Assembly: GCA_002316215.1 (NCBI GenBank)
Contig: DCDB01000172.1
Coordinates: 1 to 20,681 of the forward strand
Source: Lachnospiraceae bacterium UBA1066
GTDB lineage: Bacteria; Bacillota; Clostridia; Lachnospirales; Lachnospiraceae
Length of the DNA: 20,681 bases
Direction of reading: 5' to 3'
Shown one piece after another: positions 1 through 6,499 of the stretch. Under the pieces are notes generated by a model that saw only the letters and a program-made list of their open reading frames with translations, did no database searches and was not told where the DNA came from. The position numbers and the translations under genes were made by a program. Each line of letters begins with the position of its first letter. Position 1 is the first letter of the stretch.

Positions 1-1
1 G

Positions 2-739
2 GCAGGAAGCTGTTATACCGGACCATCCCCTGTACACACAGGCGTGTCGGAAACGGGAAAGGATGAGTTTGTACGGATGCCGCCGGAACTTCTTAAAGCG
101 GCCTGTACGATGTCACATAAGCTGGGGCTTAAGGCAGCGGTTCGTGTTATGACGAAGGAAGATACAGAAAATGCCCTGCAGGCAGGTGCGGATCTCATTG
201 AAAATGTCCCGGAGCTCGATGACGGGCTGATCGGGTGCTTCAAGGAAAACGGTACGGCTCTGTCATTTTCATTTTCTGCGCTTCTTGCGTTTTTTAAGCT
301 TCCGCAGAATATTACAGGACTTGCGGACAGCTGCCGGGAGAAAATAAAGAACCAGATCGAAGGAATGTCCCGTGCGGTCGGCAGCGCTATGGAAAATGGA
401 ATCCCGGTAGGAATTTCCGGGGACTCAGGCCGTCCGTATGCTGCGCATTATGGCTTTTTTCGCGAACTCTGCAATTTTTCACAGCTGTGCGGAGCGCGCA
501 ATGAAGATGTTCTTTACGCGGCGACTGCCGGAAATGCGAAAATCCTGGGGATAGATGCGGAAACGGGGAAAGTGGAATGCGGAAAATGCGCCGATCTCAT
601 TGTCACCAATGGCAATCCTGTGGATGACCTGAAAGCTCTGCGCCAGGTCACTATGGTGATGGCGGCCGGGAATCTCATCCGGACGCCTCATGTCCGCCAT
701 CTGGATGATCTGGACGATGCGCTGGATGAATACCTCTGA
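2..739 (+). CDS. Amidohydrolase family protein, C-terminal part (5' truncated)
   Basis: The frame is open to the left edge, so the N-terminal half (including the usual HxH motif) lies outside the window; the GTG at 44 is internal. The visible part resembles the C-terminal half of imidazolonepropionase/prolidase-like metal-dependent hydrolases (amidohydrolase superfamily TIM barrel). It shows a 'GLKAAVRV' strand, an 'ALQAGADLIENV' strand, a 'GISGDSG' loop with the usual catalytic Asp (codon 422-424), and a C-terminal 'GKCADLIVTNGNPVDDLKAL' segment typical of the family's small beta domain. By eye, the two positions that normally carry metal-binding His ('VHA' and 'IEHG') are Arg (143-145) and Asn (203-205). 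The protein may therefore be inactive or bind metal differently. The family is fairly sure; the substrate is unknown. Confidence 0.8.
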   Translation, partial: AGSCYTGPSPVHTGVSETGKDEFVRMPPELLKAACTMSHKLGLKAAVRVMTKEDTENALQAGADLIENVPELDDGLIGCFKENGTALSFSFSALLAFFKLPQNITGLADSCREKIKNQIEGMSRAVGSAMENGIPVGISGDSGRPYAAHYGFFRELCNFSQLCGARNEDVLYAATAGNAKILGIDAETGKVECGKCADLIVTNGNPVDDLKALRQVTMVMAAGNLIRTPHVRHLDDLDDALDEYL

Positions 740-810
740 AACCGCCAGCGATTAAATTTGAGCAGAGGAGGCGAAAATTTTAGTTGCAAGGCGGCCTGTG
801 ACGGCATATC

Positions 811-900
811 ATGAGTGAAAAGCCGGAAAAGCTTTTAATAATCCGGGTTTTGAGAAGGCGGGCATTTTTCCGAAACTGTTCTCGAAAGGATGGACGTTGA
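811..900 (+). CDS. Possible 29-codon leader ORF overlapping the HD-GYP start
   Basis: ATG at 811 reads a very basic 29-residue peptide that stops at TGA 898-900. That stop overlaps the TTG start of the next gene (897-899) in a TTGA arrangement typical of translational coupling. No convincing Shine-Dalgarno precedes 811, and no known peptide family is recognised. It could be chance. The call rests only on the start/stop overlap. Confidence 0.25.
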   Translation: MSEKPEKLLIIRVLRRRAFFRNCSRKDGR

Positions 901-2153
901 TTTCATTTACATGGGCGTCTCTGACGGTTGATTTTGTCGTTATATTAATTCTTATACTCCGGTCGGGCGTTGCTTTTAAGCGTAAGGAAAACAGGCAGTT
1001 TATAATATTTCCCTTCATTTTGATTATCGTCGGAATATCCTATGGGATGACTTCCAATCCGATACCTGCCTACATCCCCCAAAGCGCCGGCTATCTTTTT
1101 TTTGTCAGGCTTATAGGTACAATTGTAAAGCTGTTTCTGGCCTACTATGTTGTTACTTATATGGCCTCTTTTGTGCATGACAGCCACATGAGGCTGATTC
1201 ATGCACTGCTTGACCCGGCCATGGCGGCTGCTGTCATCGAAATTCTCATCAATCCTTTCCGCCATATTATTTTTTATTATGATTCCGGTCTTTCTTTCCA
1301 TCCGGGGCCCCTTGATTTTACCTTTTACATCATAGCGGTCTACTTTTACTGTATCGGCGGTGCCGTGCTGATTATCAACCGCAAAAAAATGTCGAAGGAG
1401 ACTGCGGCGGCAATTCTGACGCTTGTAGCCCTTTCCATGACAGGCATGCTTGTCCAGACGGAATTCCCCGTGAAGAATTTTGACCTTTTCATCCACAGCA
1501 TCTGCTGCATTCTGATGCTTTATACGCTTCTTGATTCTGGTGACCTTGTTCTTGCCCTTACTAAGAAAAATGAAGAAATCAATCAGCTGACGCAGCAGAC
1601 GATTTATGCACTGACCGGAGCGATTGAGGCCAAGGATCCTTATACGAGCGGACACTCCGGCCGTGTAGCGGACTACTGTGAAATGATAGCTGCCCATTTG
1701 GGGATGGATGAGACAGAAAGAAAGAATATTTATTACGCCGCTTTGATGCACGATGTCGGAAAGGTGGGAATTCCCGAAAGGATTATCGAAAAGCCGACGC
1801 ATCTTACGACGGAGGAATACGAGACCATTAAACAGCATACAATCATCGGAGCATCCATCACAAAACCGATTACGGCACTGCCGATGATCGAGCAGGGAGC
1901 GCACTGGCATCACGAACATTTCGACGGAAGCGGGTATCCCGATGGAATTAAAGGCGAGAATATTCCGCTGGTTTCCCGTATCATCGGAGTCGCGGACGCC
2001 TATGACGCCATGACGACCGACCGGCCCTACCGCAAGGCCCAGACGGAAGACTATGCGGAAGAAGAAATAAGAAAAGGCCTGGGGACGCAGTTCGATCCGG
2101 AAATAGGAAAGATCATGCTGGAAATCCTGGAGAACAAAGAGGCAGCCGGATAA
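897..2153 (+). CDS. Membrane-anchored HD-GYP domain c-di-GMP phosphodiesterase
   Basis: The protein is 418 residues. Residues about 1-220 hold six or seven hydrophobic segments (a membrane sensor module not assigned to a named family), followed by a short charged linker ('KKNEEINQLTQQT'). An HD-GYP domain spans about 235-415. It carries 'GHSGRVADY', the HD pair in 'MHDVGK' (H285-D286), and 'HHEHFDGSGYPDG' (H338-H339, GYP 346-348). HD-GYP proteins hydrolyse cyclic di-GMP, so this one should lower c-di-GMP at the inner face of the membrane in response to an unknown signal. The start is TTG, chosen because AAAGGA (885-890) lies 6 nt upstream and no in-frame ATG precedes the first membrane segment. 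The gene stands alone, converging with the lysine transporter operon. Confidence 0.88.
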   Translation: MISFTWASLTVDFVVILILILRSGVAFKRKENRQFIIFPFILIIVGISYGMTSNPIPAYIPQSAGYLFFVRLIGTIVKLFLAYYVVTYMASFVHDSHMRLIHALLDPAMAAAVIEILINPFRHIIFYYDSGLSFHPGPLDFTFYIIAVYFYCIGGAVLIINRKKMSKETAAAILTLVALSMTGMLVQTEFPVKNFDLFIHSICCILMLYTLLDSGDLVLALTKKNEEINQLTQQTIYALTGAIEAKDPYTSGHSGRVADYCEMIAAHLGMDETERKNIYYAALMHDVGKVGIPERIIEKPTHLTTEEYETIKQHTIIGASITKPITALPMIEQGAHWHHEHFDGSGYPDGIKGENIPLVSRIIGVADAYDAMTTDRPYRKAQTEDYAEEEIRKGLGTQFDPEIGKIMLEILENKEAAG

Positions 2154-2255
2154 GGAATAAGGCAAAGAAATGCTAAAAGAAGAGAAATACAAAATGCAGG
2201 ATAATCCAAATGCGGGATAACTCAAATGCAGGATAATCCAGATGCAGAGTAATAA
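2143..2255 (+). repeat. 16-bp tandem repeat array directly after the HD-GYP stop
   Basis: Four tandem 16-bp units lie at 2192-2207, 2208-2223, 2224-2239 and 2240-2255. The first three read AAATGCAGGATAATCC with few changes and the fourth is more diverged. Each unit has a GCAGGATAA-like core resembling the end of the HD-GYP gene (GCCGGATAA at 2145-2153). The stretch 2154-2191 may hold older, decayed copies. Confidence 0.7.
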
Positions 2256-2267
2256 AACGCGGGAAAG

Positions 2268-2338
2268 CAAAAAAACGGTAAAAATATTTTCTTCGGGATC
2301 TGGCTTAACCTCAGAAAATATTTTTGCCGCTTTTTCTG
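2268..2338. terminator. Bidirectional intrinsic terminator between convergent genes
   Basis: An inverted repeat of 17 bp has arms at 2276-2292 and 2313-2329 with a 20-nt loop and one G-T pair. It is followed by a T-run on the plus strand (2331-2335) and preceded by an A-run (2269-2275), which is a T-run on the minus strand. It sits between the HD-GYP gene and the stop of the ATPase gene (2348), so it can end both transcripts. Confidence 0.75.
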
Positions 2339-2347
2339 GTGCTCCCT

Positions 2348-3088
2348 TTATCCTTTGCGGAAACGGGAGAGGAAGTCCTGCGTTTCTTTTTTCTGCGGAT
2401 GCCCGAAGATTTCCCCGGGCGTTCCGTGTTCGCAGATGACGCCGGAATTCATATAAACAACGTGATTCGAGACATCGCGGGCGAAGGCCATTTCATGTGT
2501 GACGACGATCATGGTCGTACCCTCGTGTGCCAGCTTGTCCATAACATCCAGGACTTCTCCGACCATTTCAGGATCCAGTGCGGAGGTGGGCTCGTCGAAA
2601 AGCAGGACTTCCGGTTCCATGGCAAGAGCGCGTGCAATGGCGACGCGCTGCTTCTGACCGCCGGAAAGCTGTCTGGGAAGTGCCTTGATATACTCGGACA
2701 TGCCGACCTTATCCAGATACTTCATAGCATTGCGGTGGGCGTCGGCAGGGCTGCGCTTAAGGACTTTAATCTGTCCGATCATGCAATTCTTAAGGACAGT
2801 CATATTGCTGAAAAGATTGAAGGACTGGAACACCATGCCGACCTTTGAACGGTATACAGAGGGCTTGATGCCCCGTCCGGTTACATCCTGGCCGTGGAAG
2901 ATAATACTTCCTGAAGTCGGGATTTCCAGAAGGTTGATGCAGCGGAGCAGAGTTGACTTTCCCGAACCGGAAGCACCGATCACGGTTGTGACATCGCCTT
3001 TATTTACCGTAAAATCAATATCTTTAAGCACTTCATGGTTCCCGAAGTTTTTTGAGAGGTGCTTAATCTCAAGAATTGTCTCGCTCAT
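2348..3088 (-). CDS. Polar amino-acid (probably lysine) ABC transporter ATP-binding protein
   Basis: This 246-residue GlnQ/HisP-type ATPase powers amino-acid import at the cytoplasmic face of the membrane. It shows Walker A (GASGSGKST, 38-46), the Q-loop near Q88, the ABC signature LSGGQ (141-145), Walker B ending in D165-E166, and the switch His in 'VVTHEM' (H198). Its length is normal for the family. The ATG overlaps the permease stop (ATGA at 3085-3088), and GGAGGG precedes it, so translation is probably coupled. It is the last gene of a binding protein-permease-ATPase operon. The riboswitch ahead of the operon points to lysine as substrate; the ATPase sequence alone only supports 'polar amino acid'. 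Confidence 0.93.
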   Translation of the reverse strand: MSETILEIKHLSKNFGNHEVLKDIDFTVNKGDVTTVIGASGSGKSTLLRCINLLEIPTSGSIIFHGQDVTGRGIKPSVYRSKVGMVFQSFNLFSNMTVLKNCMIGQIKVLKRSPADAHRNAMKYLDKVGMSEYIKALPRQLSGGQKQRVAIARALAMEPEVLLFDEPTSALDPEMVGEVLDVMDKLAHEGTTMIVVTHEMAFARDVSNHVVYMNSGVICEHGTPGEIFGHPQKKETQDFLSRFRKG

Positions 3089-3912
3089 TTTAAGCCCTCC
3101 TCATCTTTATTCGGATTTTTCGGTTTATCTTTTAGTGTATAATTGCCGGCAGTCGGCGTAAGAGCATCCTTCTGGACGAGCTCATAATTCGATTTGCCCT
3201 CAATTTTCTTTTCAAGCAGACGGAGCAGGAAGGAAGCGACGAGCGTCAGGGTCAGATAACCGACCATTTCGATGGTTGCAGACGGAAAATAAAGATAGGT
3301 CGCACCGGCAACACCCTTATGGACGGCAAAGAAATCCGAGAATCCGATGATGAACATAACGGAAGTATCCTTGACATTAATGATGTAGTTATTGCCGATC
3401 TGCGGAATGATATTCCGGAAAGCCTGAGGCAGGATGACATTGATCATTGTCTGCCAGTGCGTCATGCCGATGGCCATGGCGCCTTCATTCTGTCCTGGAT
3501 CGACGGAAATAATGCCGCCTCTCACGGATTCCGCCATGTACGCGCCGGTATTGACGGAGACGACGGTAATTGCAACGGCCCACAGGTTCGTGAACTTAAA
3601 AGCATTTGAAGTAAAATAAGGCAGGCCGTAGAAAATGAATACCGCCTGCAGGATCATAGGCGTTCCGCGGAAGACTTCGACGTAGATGCGGATGATGACG
3701 CGCAAGAGACCGAGAAAGAACTTTTTAACCGCATTATCGGTTTTGGCGCACGGGATCGTGGTAAGTATGCCGCATAAAAAACCGATCAGGCAGCCGATAA
3801 AAGTGGCGATGATGGCAAGGCCGAGTGTACGGCCGATACCGCCCAGGTAAACGCTTCCGTATTTTGCCCAGAGGGCAACCATATCGCTTCCAAGCTTTGA
3901 AAAAACGTTCAT
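3085..3912 (-). CDS. Polar amino-acid (probably lysine) ABC transporter permease
   Basis: The 275-residue membrane protein is of the HisM/GlnP type. It has about five hydrophobic segments, beginning with 'LGLAIIATFIGCLIGFLCG'. The ATPase-contact (EAA-like) loop reads 'GAMAIGMTHWQTMINVILPQAFRNIIPQ' in two halves and is followed by 'KDTSVMFIIG', typical of amino-acid permeases. The family usually has about 215-240 residues; the extra length is a charged C-terminal tail (about 30 residues, 'KDKPKNPNKDEEG'). The ATG at 3912 has no clear ribosome site. A start ten codons in (Met11) has GGAAG just upstream and is an alternative. One permease subunit is visible, so the transporter probably uses a homodimer. 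Confidence 0.92.
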   Translation of the reverse strand: MNVFSKLGSDMVALWAKYGSVYLGGIGRTLGLAIIATFIGCLIGFLCGILTTIPCAKTDNAVKKFFLGLLRVIIRIYVEVFRGTPMILQAVFIFYGLPYFTSNAFKFTNLWAVAITVVSVNTGAYMAESVRGGIISVDPGQNEGAMAIGMTHWQTMINVILPQAFRNIIPQIGNNYIINVKDTSVMFIIGFSDFFAVHKGVAGATYLYFPSATIEMVGYLTLTLVASFLLRLLEKKIEGKSNYELVQKDALTPTAGNYTLKDKPKNPNKDEEGLK

Positions 3913-3976
3913 AAAGTTCAGCCAGCTTTCTTTAAAAAGAATTCTTCATGAAACTGCAATCTGTTCAAATATTGAA

Positions 3977-4015
3977 GGAATGCGGATATTCCTTAAAAAG
4001 GAACTGTCCGCATCC
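3977..4015 (-). other. Intercistronic hairpin between binding-protein and permease genes
   Basis: Read on the minus strand, GGATGCGGA pairs with TCCGCATTCC around an inner GTTCCTT/AAGGAAT stem with a three-base loop. No U-run follows, so this is not a standard terminator. It lies in the 126-bp gap after the binding-protein stop. Such hairpins commonly protect the upstream message and lower read-through to the membrane components. Confidence 0.6.
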
Positions 4016-4038
4016 CGTTTAAATTATAATGGTTTCGT

Positions 4039-4953
4039 TCAGGAAGTCGGAGCAATCTTGGTTGCTTCTGTCATCAGGTTGTTGAAATCGTCTTTTGTCA
4101 TTTTACCGAGGACGGCATTGATCTTATCCTTCAGTTCCGTGTTGCCCTTGCGGACGGAGATACCGATGTTGATTTCTTCGTCGGAAACTTTGAAGTTGTC
4201 GCTGCCGGAGGAGAAATCCAGGATCTTGAGATCCGGGTAAGCAACAAGAGCGCCCTCAGCCGTCGGCATATCACAGCAGACGTAATCGACCTGGCCTGTT
4301 TCAACGGCCATTAGCATAGCAGGAGCGGATTCGGCAGCGGTCTGGATTTTGGCGTCTTTGATCTGCGGAAGGCAGTTGTCATACCAGATCGTGCTGATCT
4401 GAGAAGTGCAGGTGCCGCCGGCAAGATCGGTGATACCCTTTGCGGAAGCGTATTTGCTGTCGGATTTTGTCAGGCAGACGATGGAAGCGTAGAAATAAGG
4501 CCCGGCGAAATCAACATTTTCTGCGCGTTCCGCGGTCATGGACTGACCTGCAATGGCAGCATCGATTGTGCCGGACTGTACGGCGGGGACAAGAGAATCG
4601 AAGTCGAGCTGCTTGACTTCCAGTTTCCAGCCATAGGCATCACAGATTTTTTTGGCAATCATGATATCATAGCCGTTTGCATACTGGTCGGAATCGGCGA
4701 TCTGGACAGAGTCATTGGCATCGGTCGGCTGCGCCCAGTTGTAGGGAGCGTATCCGCATTCATTGGCGATCGTAAAGACGCCATCCTCCACACCGGAACC
4801 TCCGGCAGAAGATGAAGCTGCTGATCCTGTATCGCTCTTTCCGGAAGCGGATGAAGTTACGGCTGTTGAAGCCGTAGCGGAAGATCCGCCGCAGGCAGCA
4901 AGTGAGACGGCCATGGCGCATGCCAGCATACAGGAAATGAGTTGCTTTTTCAT
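4039..4953 (-). CDS. Amino-acid (probably lysine) ABC transporter substrate-binding lipoprotein
   Basis: The 304-residue protein has a lipoprotein signal: 'MKKQ', a hydrophobic stretch, then LAAC with the lipidated Cys at 21. A Ser/Ala/Gly-rich tether (22-55) and a family-3 solute-binding domain follow. Typical motifs are 'FTIANECGYAPYNW', 'NGYDIMIAKKICDAYGWKLE', 'DSLVPAVQSGTIDAAIAGQSMTAERAE' (in parts) and 'DEEINIGISVRKGN'. It is anchored outside the cell and hands ligand to the permease. The ATG is well placed behind AAGGAGGAG. It is the first gene of the operon and lies behind the lysine riboswitch (5127-5288), the main ground for assigning lysine. Arginine, ornithine or cystine cannot be excluded from the protein alone. 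Confidence 0.92.
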   Translation of the reverse strand: MKKQLISCMLACAMAVSLAACGGSSATASTAVTSSASGKSDTGSAASSSAGGSGVEDGVFTIANECGYAPYNWAQPTDANDSVQIADSDQYANGYDIMIAKKICDAYGWKLEVKQLDFDSLVPAVQSGTIDAAIAGQSMTAERAENVDFAGPYFYASIVCLTKSDSKYASAKGITDLAGGTCTSQISTIWYDNCLPQIKDAKIQTAAESAPAMLMAVETGQVDYVCCDMPTAEGALVAYPDLKILDFSSGSDNFKVSDEEINIGISVRKGNTELKDKINAVLGKMTKDDFNNLMTEATKIAPTS

Positions 4954-4966
4954 AATTCTCCTCCTT

Positions 4967-4983
4967 GCACCGTTTTTCGGTGC
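4967..4983 (-). other. Small hairpin abutting the ribosome site of the lysine-binding protein
   Basis: On the minus strand, GCACCG-AAAAA-CGGTGC forms a perfect 6-bp stem ending one base before the AAGGAGGAG ribosome site. It lies downstream of the riboswitch terminator, so it would be in every read-through transcript. Confidence 0.45.
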
Positions 4984-5062
4984 TATGAAAAATAATAACT
5001 AAGGCAGCGGAAAGCTGCATAGGCTTCTGCCGCCTGAACAGCTGTAAACCAAATAAGAAAAC

Positions 5063-5091
5063 AATAAAAAAACCGCCTGCAAAGCGGTTCA
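5063..5091 (-). terminator. Riboswitch-linked intrinsic terminator
   Basis: On the minus strand, AACCGC (5084-5089) pairs with GCGGTT (5071-5076) and is followed by a T-rich run (TTTTTTATTG). It lies just after the lysine aptamer and before the binding-protein gene, the usual position for lysine-induced termination. A second hairpin (GGGCT.../...AGCCC, about 5094-5124) sits between aptamer and terminator. Confidence 0.75.
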
Positions 5092-5126
5092 CAGGGCTTC
5101 GGCCTCTCTGCCGGGATGAGCCCTTT

Positions 5127-5288
5127 GATAGCGCTTCACATGGATCCCATGTGACAGTCTTACGGGTATTCCCCGAAAGCCCAGCATTTCCGGATACTCA
5201 GGCGAACCGGTATGCTTCGGCGAAGTCCCCTTTCCCCTGCAGTGCCTGCCCCTTCTTCACGGTAATAATGGAATTCGCGCCTCTATCT
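5127..5288 (-). promoter_or_regulatory. Lysine riboswitch (L-box) aptamer
   Basis: Read on the minus strand, the element opens with GATAGAGGCGCG and closes with GTGAAGCGCTATC (P1 pairing GATAG/CTATC at 5283-5287 and 5127-5131). Between them lie L-box landmarks: TTATTACCGTGAAGAAGGGG, GGGGAAAGG, TTCGCCGAAGC, GGGGAATACCC and GACTGTCAC. Order and spacing match known L-box RNAs (the lysC leaders of Bacillus and Escherichia). It should bind free lysine and switch off the downstream transporter operon. Recognition is by motif; a covariance-model search was not possible. Confidence 0.92.
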
Positions 5289-5308
5289 TCTTCTATTTAA
5301 TTTTGTAT

Positions 5309-5338
5309 ATCCTAACATATAGAAAGAGTAAATGTCAA
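5309..5338 (-). promoter_or_regulatory. Promoter of the lysine riboswitch-transporter operon
   Basis: On the minus strand, TTGACA (5333-5338) and TAGGAT (5309-5314) are separated by 18 nt. Transcription would begin shortly before the first strand of riboswitch P1. Confidence 0.7.
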
Positions 5339-5388
5339 CCTCACATCTTGTTCAGACTGTGTAAATTGCTCCTTCCTCATATTTTTGC

Positions 5389-5445
5389 GCGTCCAAGGTC
5401 AAAAAGTTTTTCCTGCAGGCAGGAAACTTTTTGAACTTTTGACGC
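5389..5445. promoter_or_regulatory. 57-bp imperfect palindrome upstream of the sensing operon (operator candidate)
   Basis: Nested inverted repeats: outer GCGTC (5389-5393)/GACGC (5441-5445) and inner arms 5399-5416/5419-5434, centred on CCTGC-AG-GCAGG. The inner arms match except for two extra T's on the left. No plus-strand gene precedes it and no T-run follows the outer arm, so it is more likely a regulator site than a terminator. It lies between two divergent promoters and directly upstream of TATAAT (5456-5461). Confidence 0.5.
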
Positions 5446-5455
5446 TTGCATCATA

Positions 5456-5461
5456 TATAAT
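5456..5461 (+). promoter_or_regulatory. Putative -10 box directly upstream of the first sensing gene
   Basis: TATAAT ends only six bases before the ATG at 5468, so the predicted transcript would start at or next to the start codon. The best -35 is weak (TTGAAC 5431-5436, 19-nt spacing, inside the palindrome arm), which suits an activator-dependent promoter. Confidence 0.45.
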
Positions 5462-5467
5462 AGGTTT

Positions 5468-6499
5468 ATGAGAAAAACAACCGGAAAGCTGATTATCGGA
5501 CTCGTAGCCATTTTAATTCTGACGATATGCGGATGGTTTTATTACAGCGGCGTTATGGAACGGTCTGCAGTCAGCTCAGATATAAACCCAATTTCATATG
5601 AAGCGCATTATGCTATGATTACGGCGGACGAAAATTCGCCTCTTTGGAATGCCGTATACCAAAGCGCGGCCAAGGAAGCGAAAGCGGACGGAGCGTACCT
5701 TGAATATATGAAGAATGACAGCATGTCGGATTACACCATGATTGATTTCATGAAAATGGCCATCAACGCAAAAGTCGCCGGGATCCTGGTGCAGGGAAAC
5801 GGCAGCGATGCCTTAAAGGCGCAGATTGCAGATGCAAAGTCAGCGGGCATCCCGGTTGTTACGATGATGCAGGACAGTACGGATTCGGAGAGGGTATCTT
5901 TTGTCGGCGTCAACGATTACGAACTCGGGAAGACCTATGGGCAGGAAGTTTTAAAGCACGTTACGGATAATACAAAAAATATCCTTGTGCTTCTTGACAA
6001 GGAGAAGAACCAAGAAGAAACTTCTCTTATGTATACGCAGATGAAGGACGTTATTATCCGGGGCGTAGGCGATCCGCCGATTTATTCCGTCAGCTCGCAG
6101 CTCGTAAGTTCCGAGAACACCTTTGATTCTGAAGAGTCCATCCGTACGATTCTTTTATCGGATAACCGTCCGGACATCCTTGTCTGTTTAAATGAGACCA
6201 ATACGGAGTCTGCCTATCAGGCCCTGATTGATTATAATATGGTCGGCAAGGTCCAGCTTGTCGGTTATTATCAGTCGAATATCATTTTTTCGGGAATTGA
6301 AAACGGCATTATTTCTTTTACGGTTTCAGTTTCTGCGGATGAACTGGGAAAACAGGCTGCCGATGCAATCAATGAATATAAGACGATGGGCTATGTTTCC
6401 AACTATATTTCCGTTCAGCTCGAGGTCATTGATTCGGGAAATGTGGGAACATACAAGACAGAGCCTTCGGACAGCGGAGGTGACAGCAGTGTACAGTAA
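5468..6499 (+). CDS. Membrane-anchored periplasmic sugar-binding protein, likely sensor partner
   Basis: The 343-residue protein begins 'MRKTTGK' plus one hydrophobic segment (about 8-28) with no lipobox Cys, so it is probably held by an uncleaved N-terminal anchor. Residues about 48-330 are a type-I periplasmic-binding fold of the RbsB/XylF kind (Peripla_BP_4): 'ENSPLWNAVYQSAAKEAKADGA', split by family landmarks 'AKVAGILVQGNG', 'DAKSAGIPVVTMMQDS' and 'FVGVNDYELGKTYG'. Its stop overlaps the histidine kinase start, and no permease or ATPase is next to it. This suggests ligand sensing for the kinase rather than transport, as reported for XylFII with LytS in Clostridium beijerinckii. The start has no Shine-Dalgarno, but the next Met falls beyond the anchor. 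The ligand is inferred only to be a sugar. Confidence 0.85.
   Translation: MRKTTGKLIIGLVAILILTICGWFYYSGVMERSAVSSDINPISYEAHYAMITADENSPLWNAVYQSAAKEAKADGAYLEYMKNDSMSDYTMIDFMKMAINAKVAGILVQGNGSDALKAQIADAKSAGIPVVTMMQDSTDSERVSFVGVNDYELGKTYGQEVLKHVTDNTKNILVLLDKEKNQEETSLMYTQMKDVIIRGVGDPPIYSVSSQLVSSENTFDSEESIRTILLSDNRPDILVCLNETNTESAYQALIDYNMVGKVQLVGYYQSNIIFSGIENGIISFTVSVSADELGKQAADAINEYKTMGYVSNYISVQLEVIDSGNVGTYKTEPSDSGGDSSVQ

Noticed and set aside
945..2270. A 441-codon open frame on the minus strand
   Set aside because: It lies opposite the HD-GYP gene, has no recognisable domain and is rich in Arg/His/Cys typical of antisense shadows.
5399..5434. The palindrome as a transcription terminator
   Set aside because: No plus-strand gene lies upstream, and on the minus strand it lies before the lysine-operon promoter, so there is no transcript to end.
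6228..6488. N-terminal extension of the histidine kinase reading through the preceding gene
   Set aside because: The extension is the shifted frame of the binding-protein gene; GTG 6489 has a well-spaced GGAGG and yields a normal kinase N-terminus.
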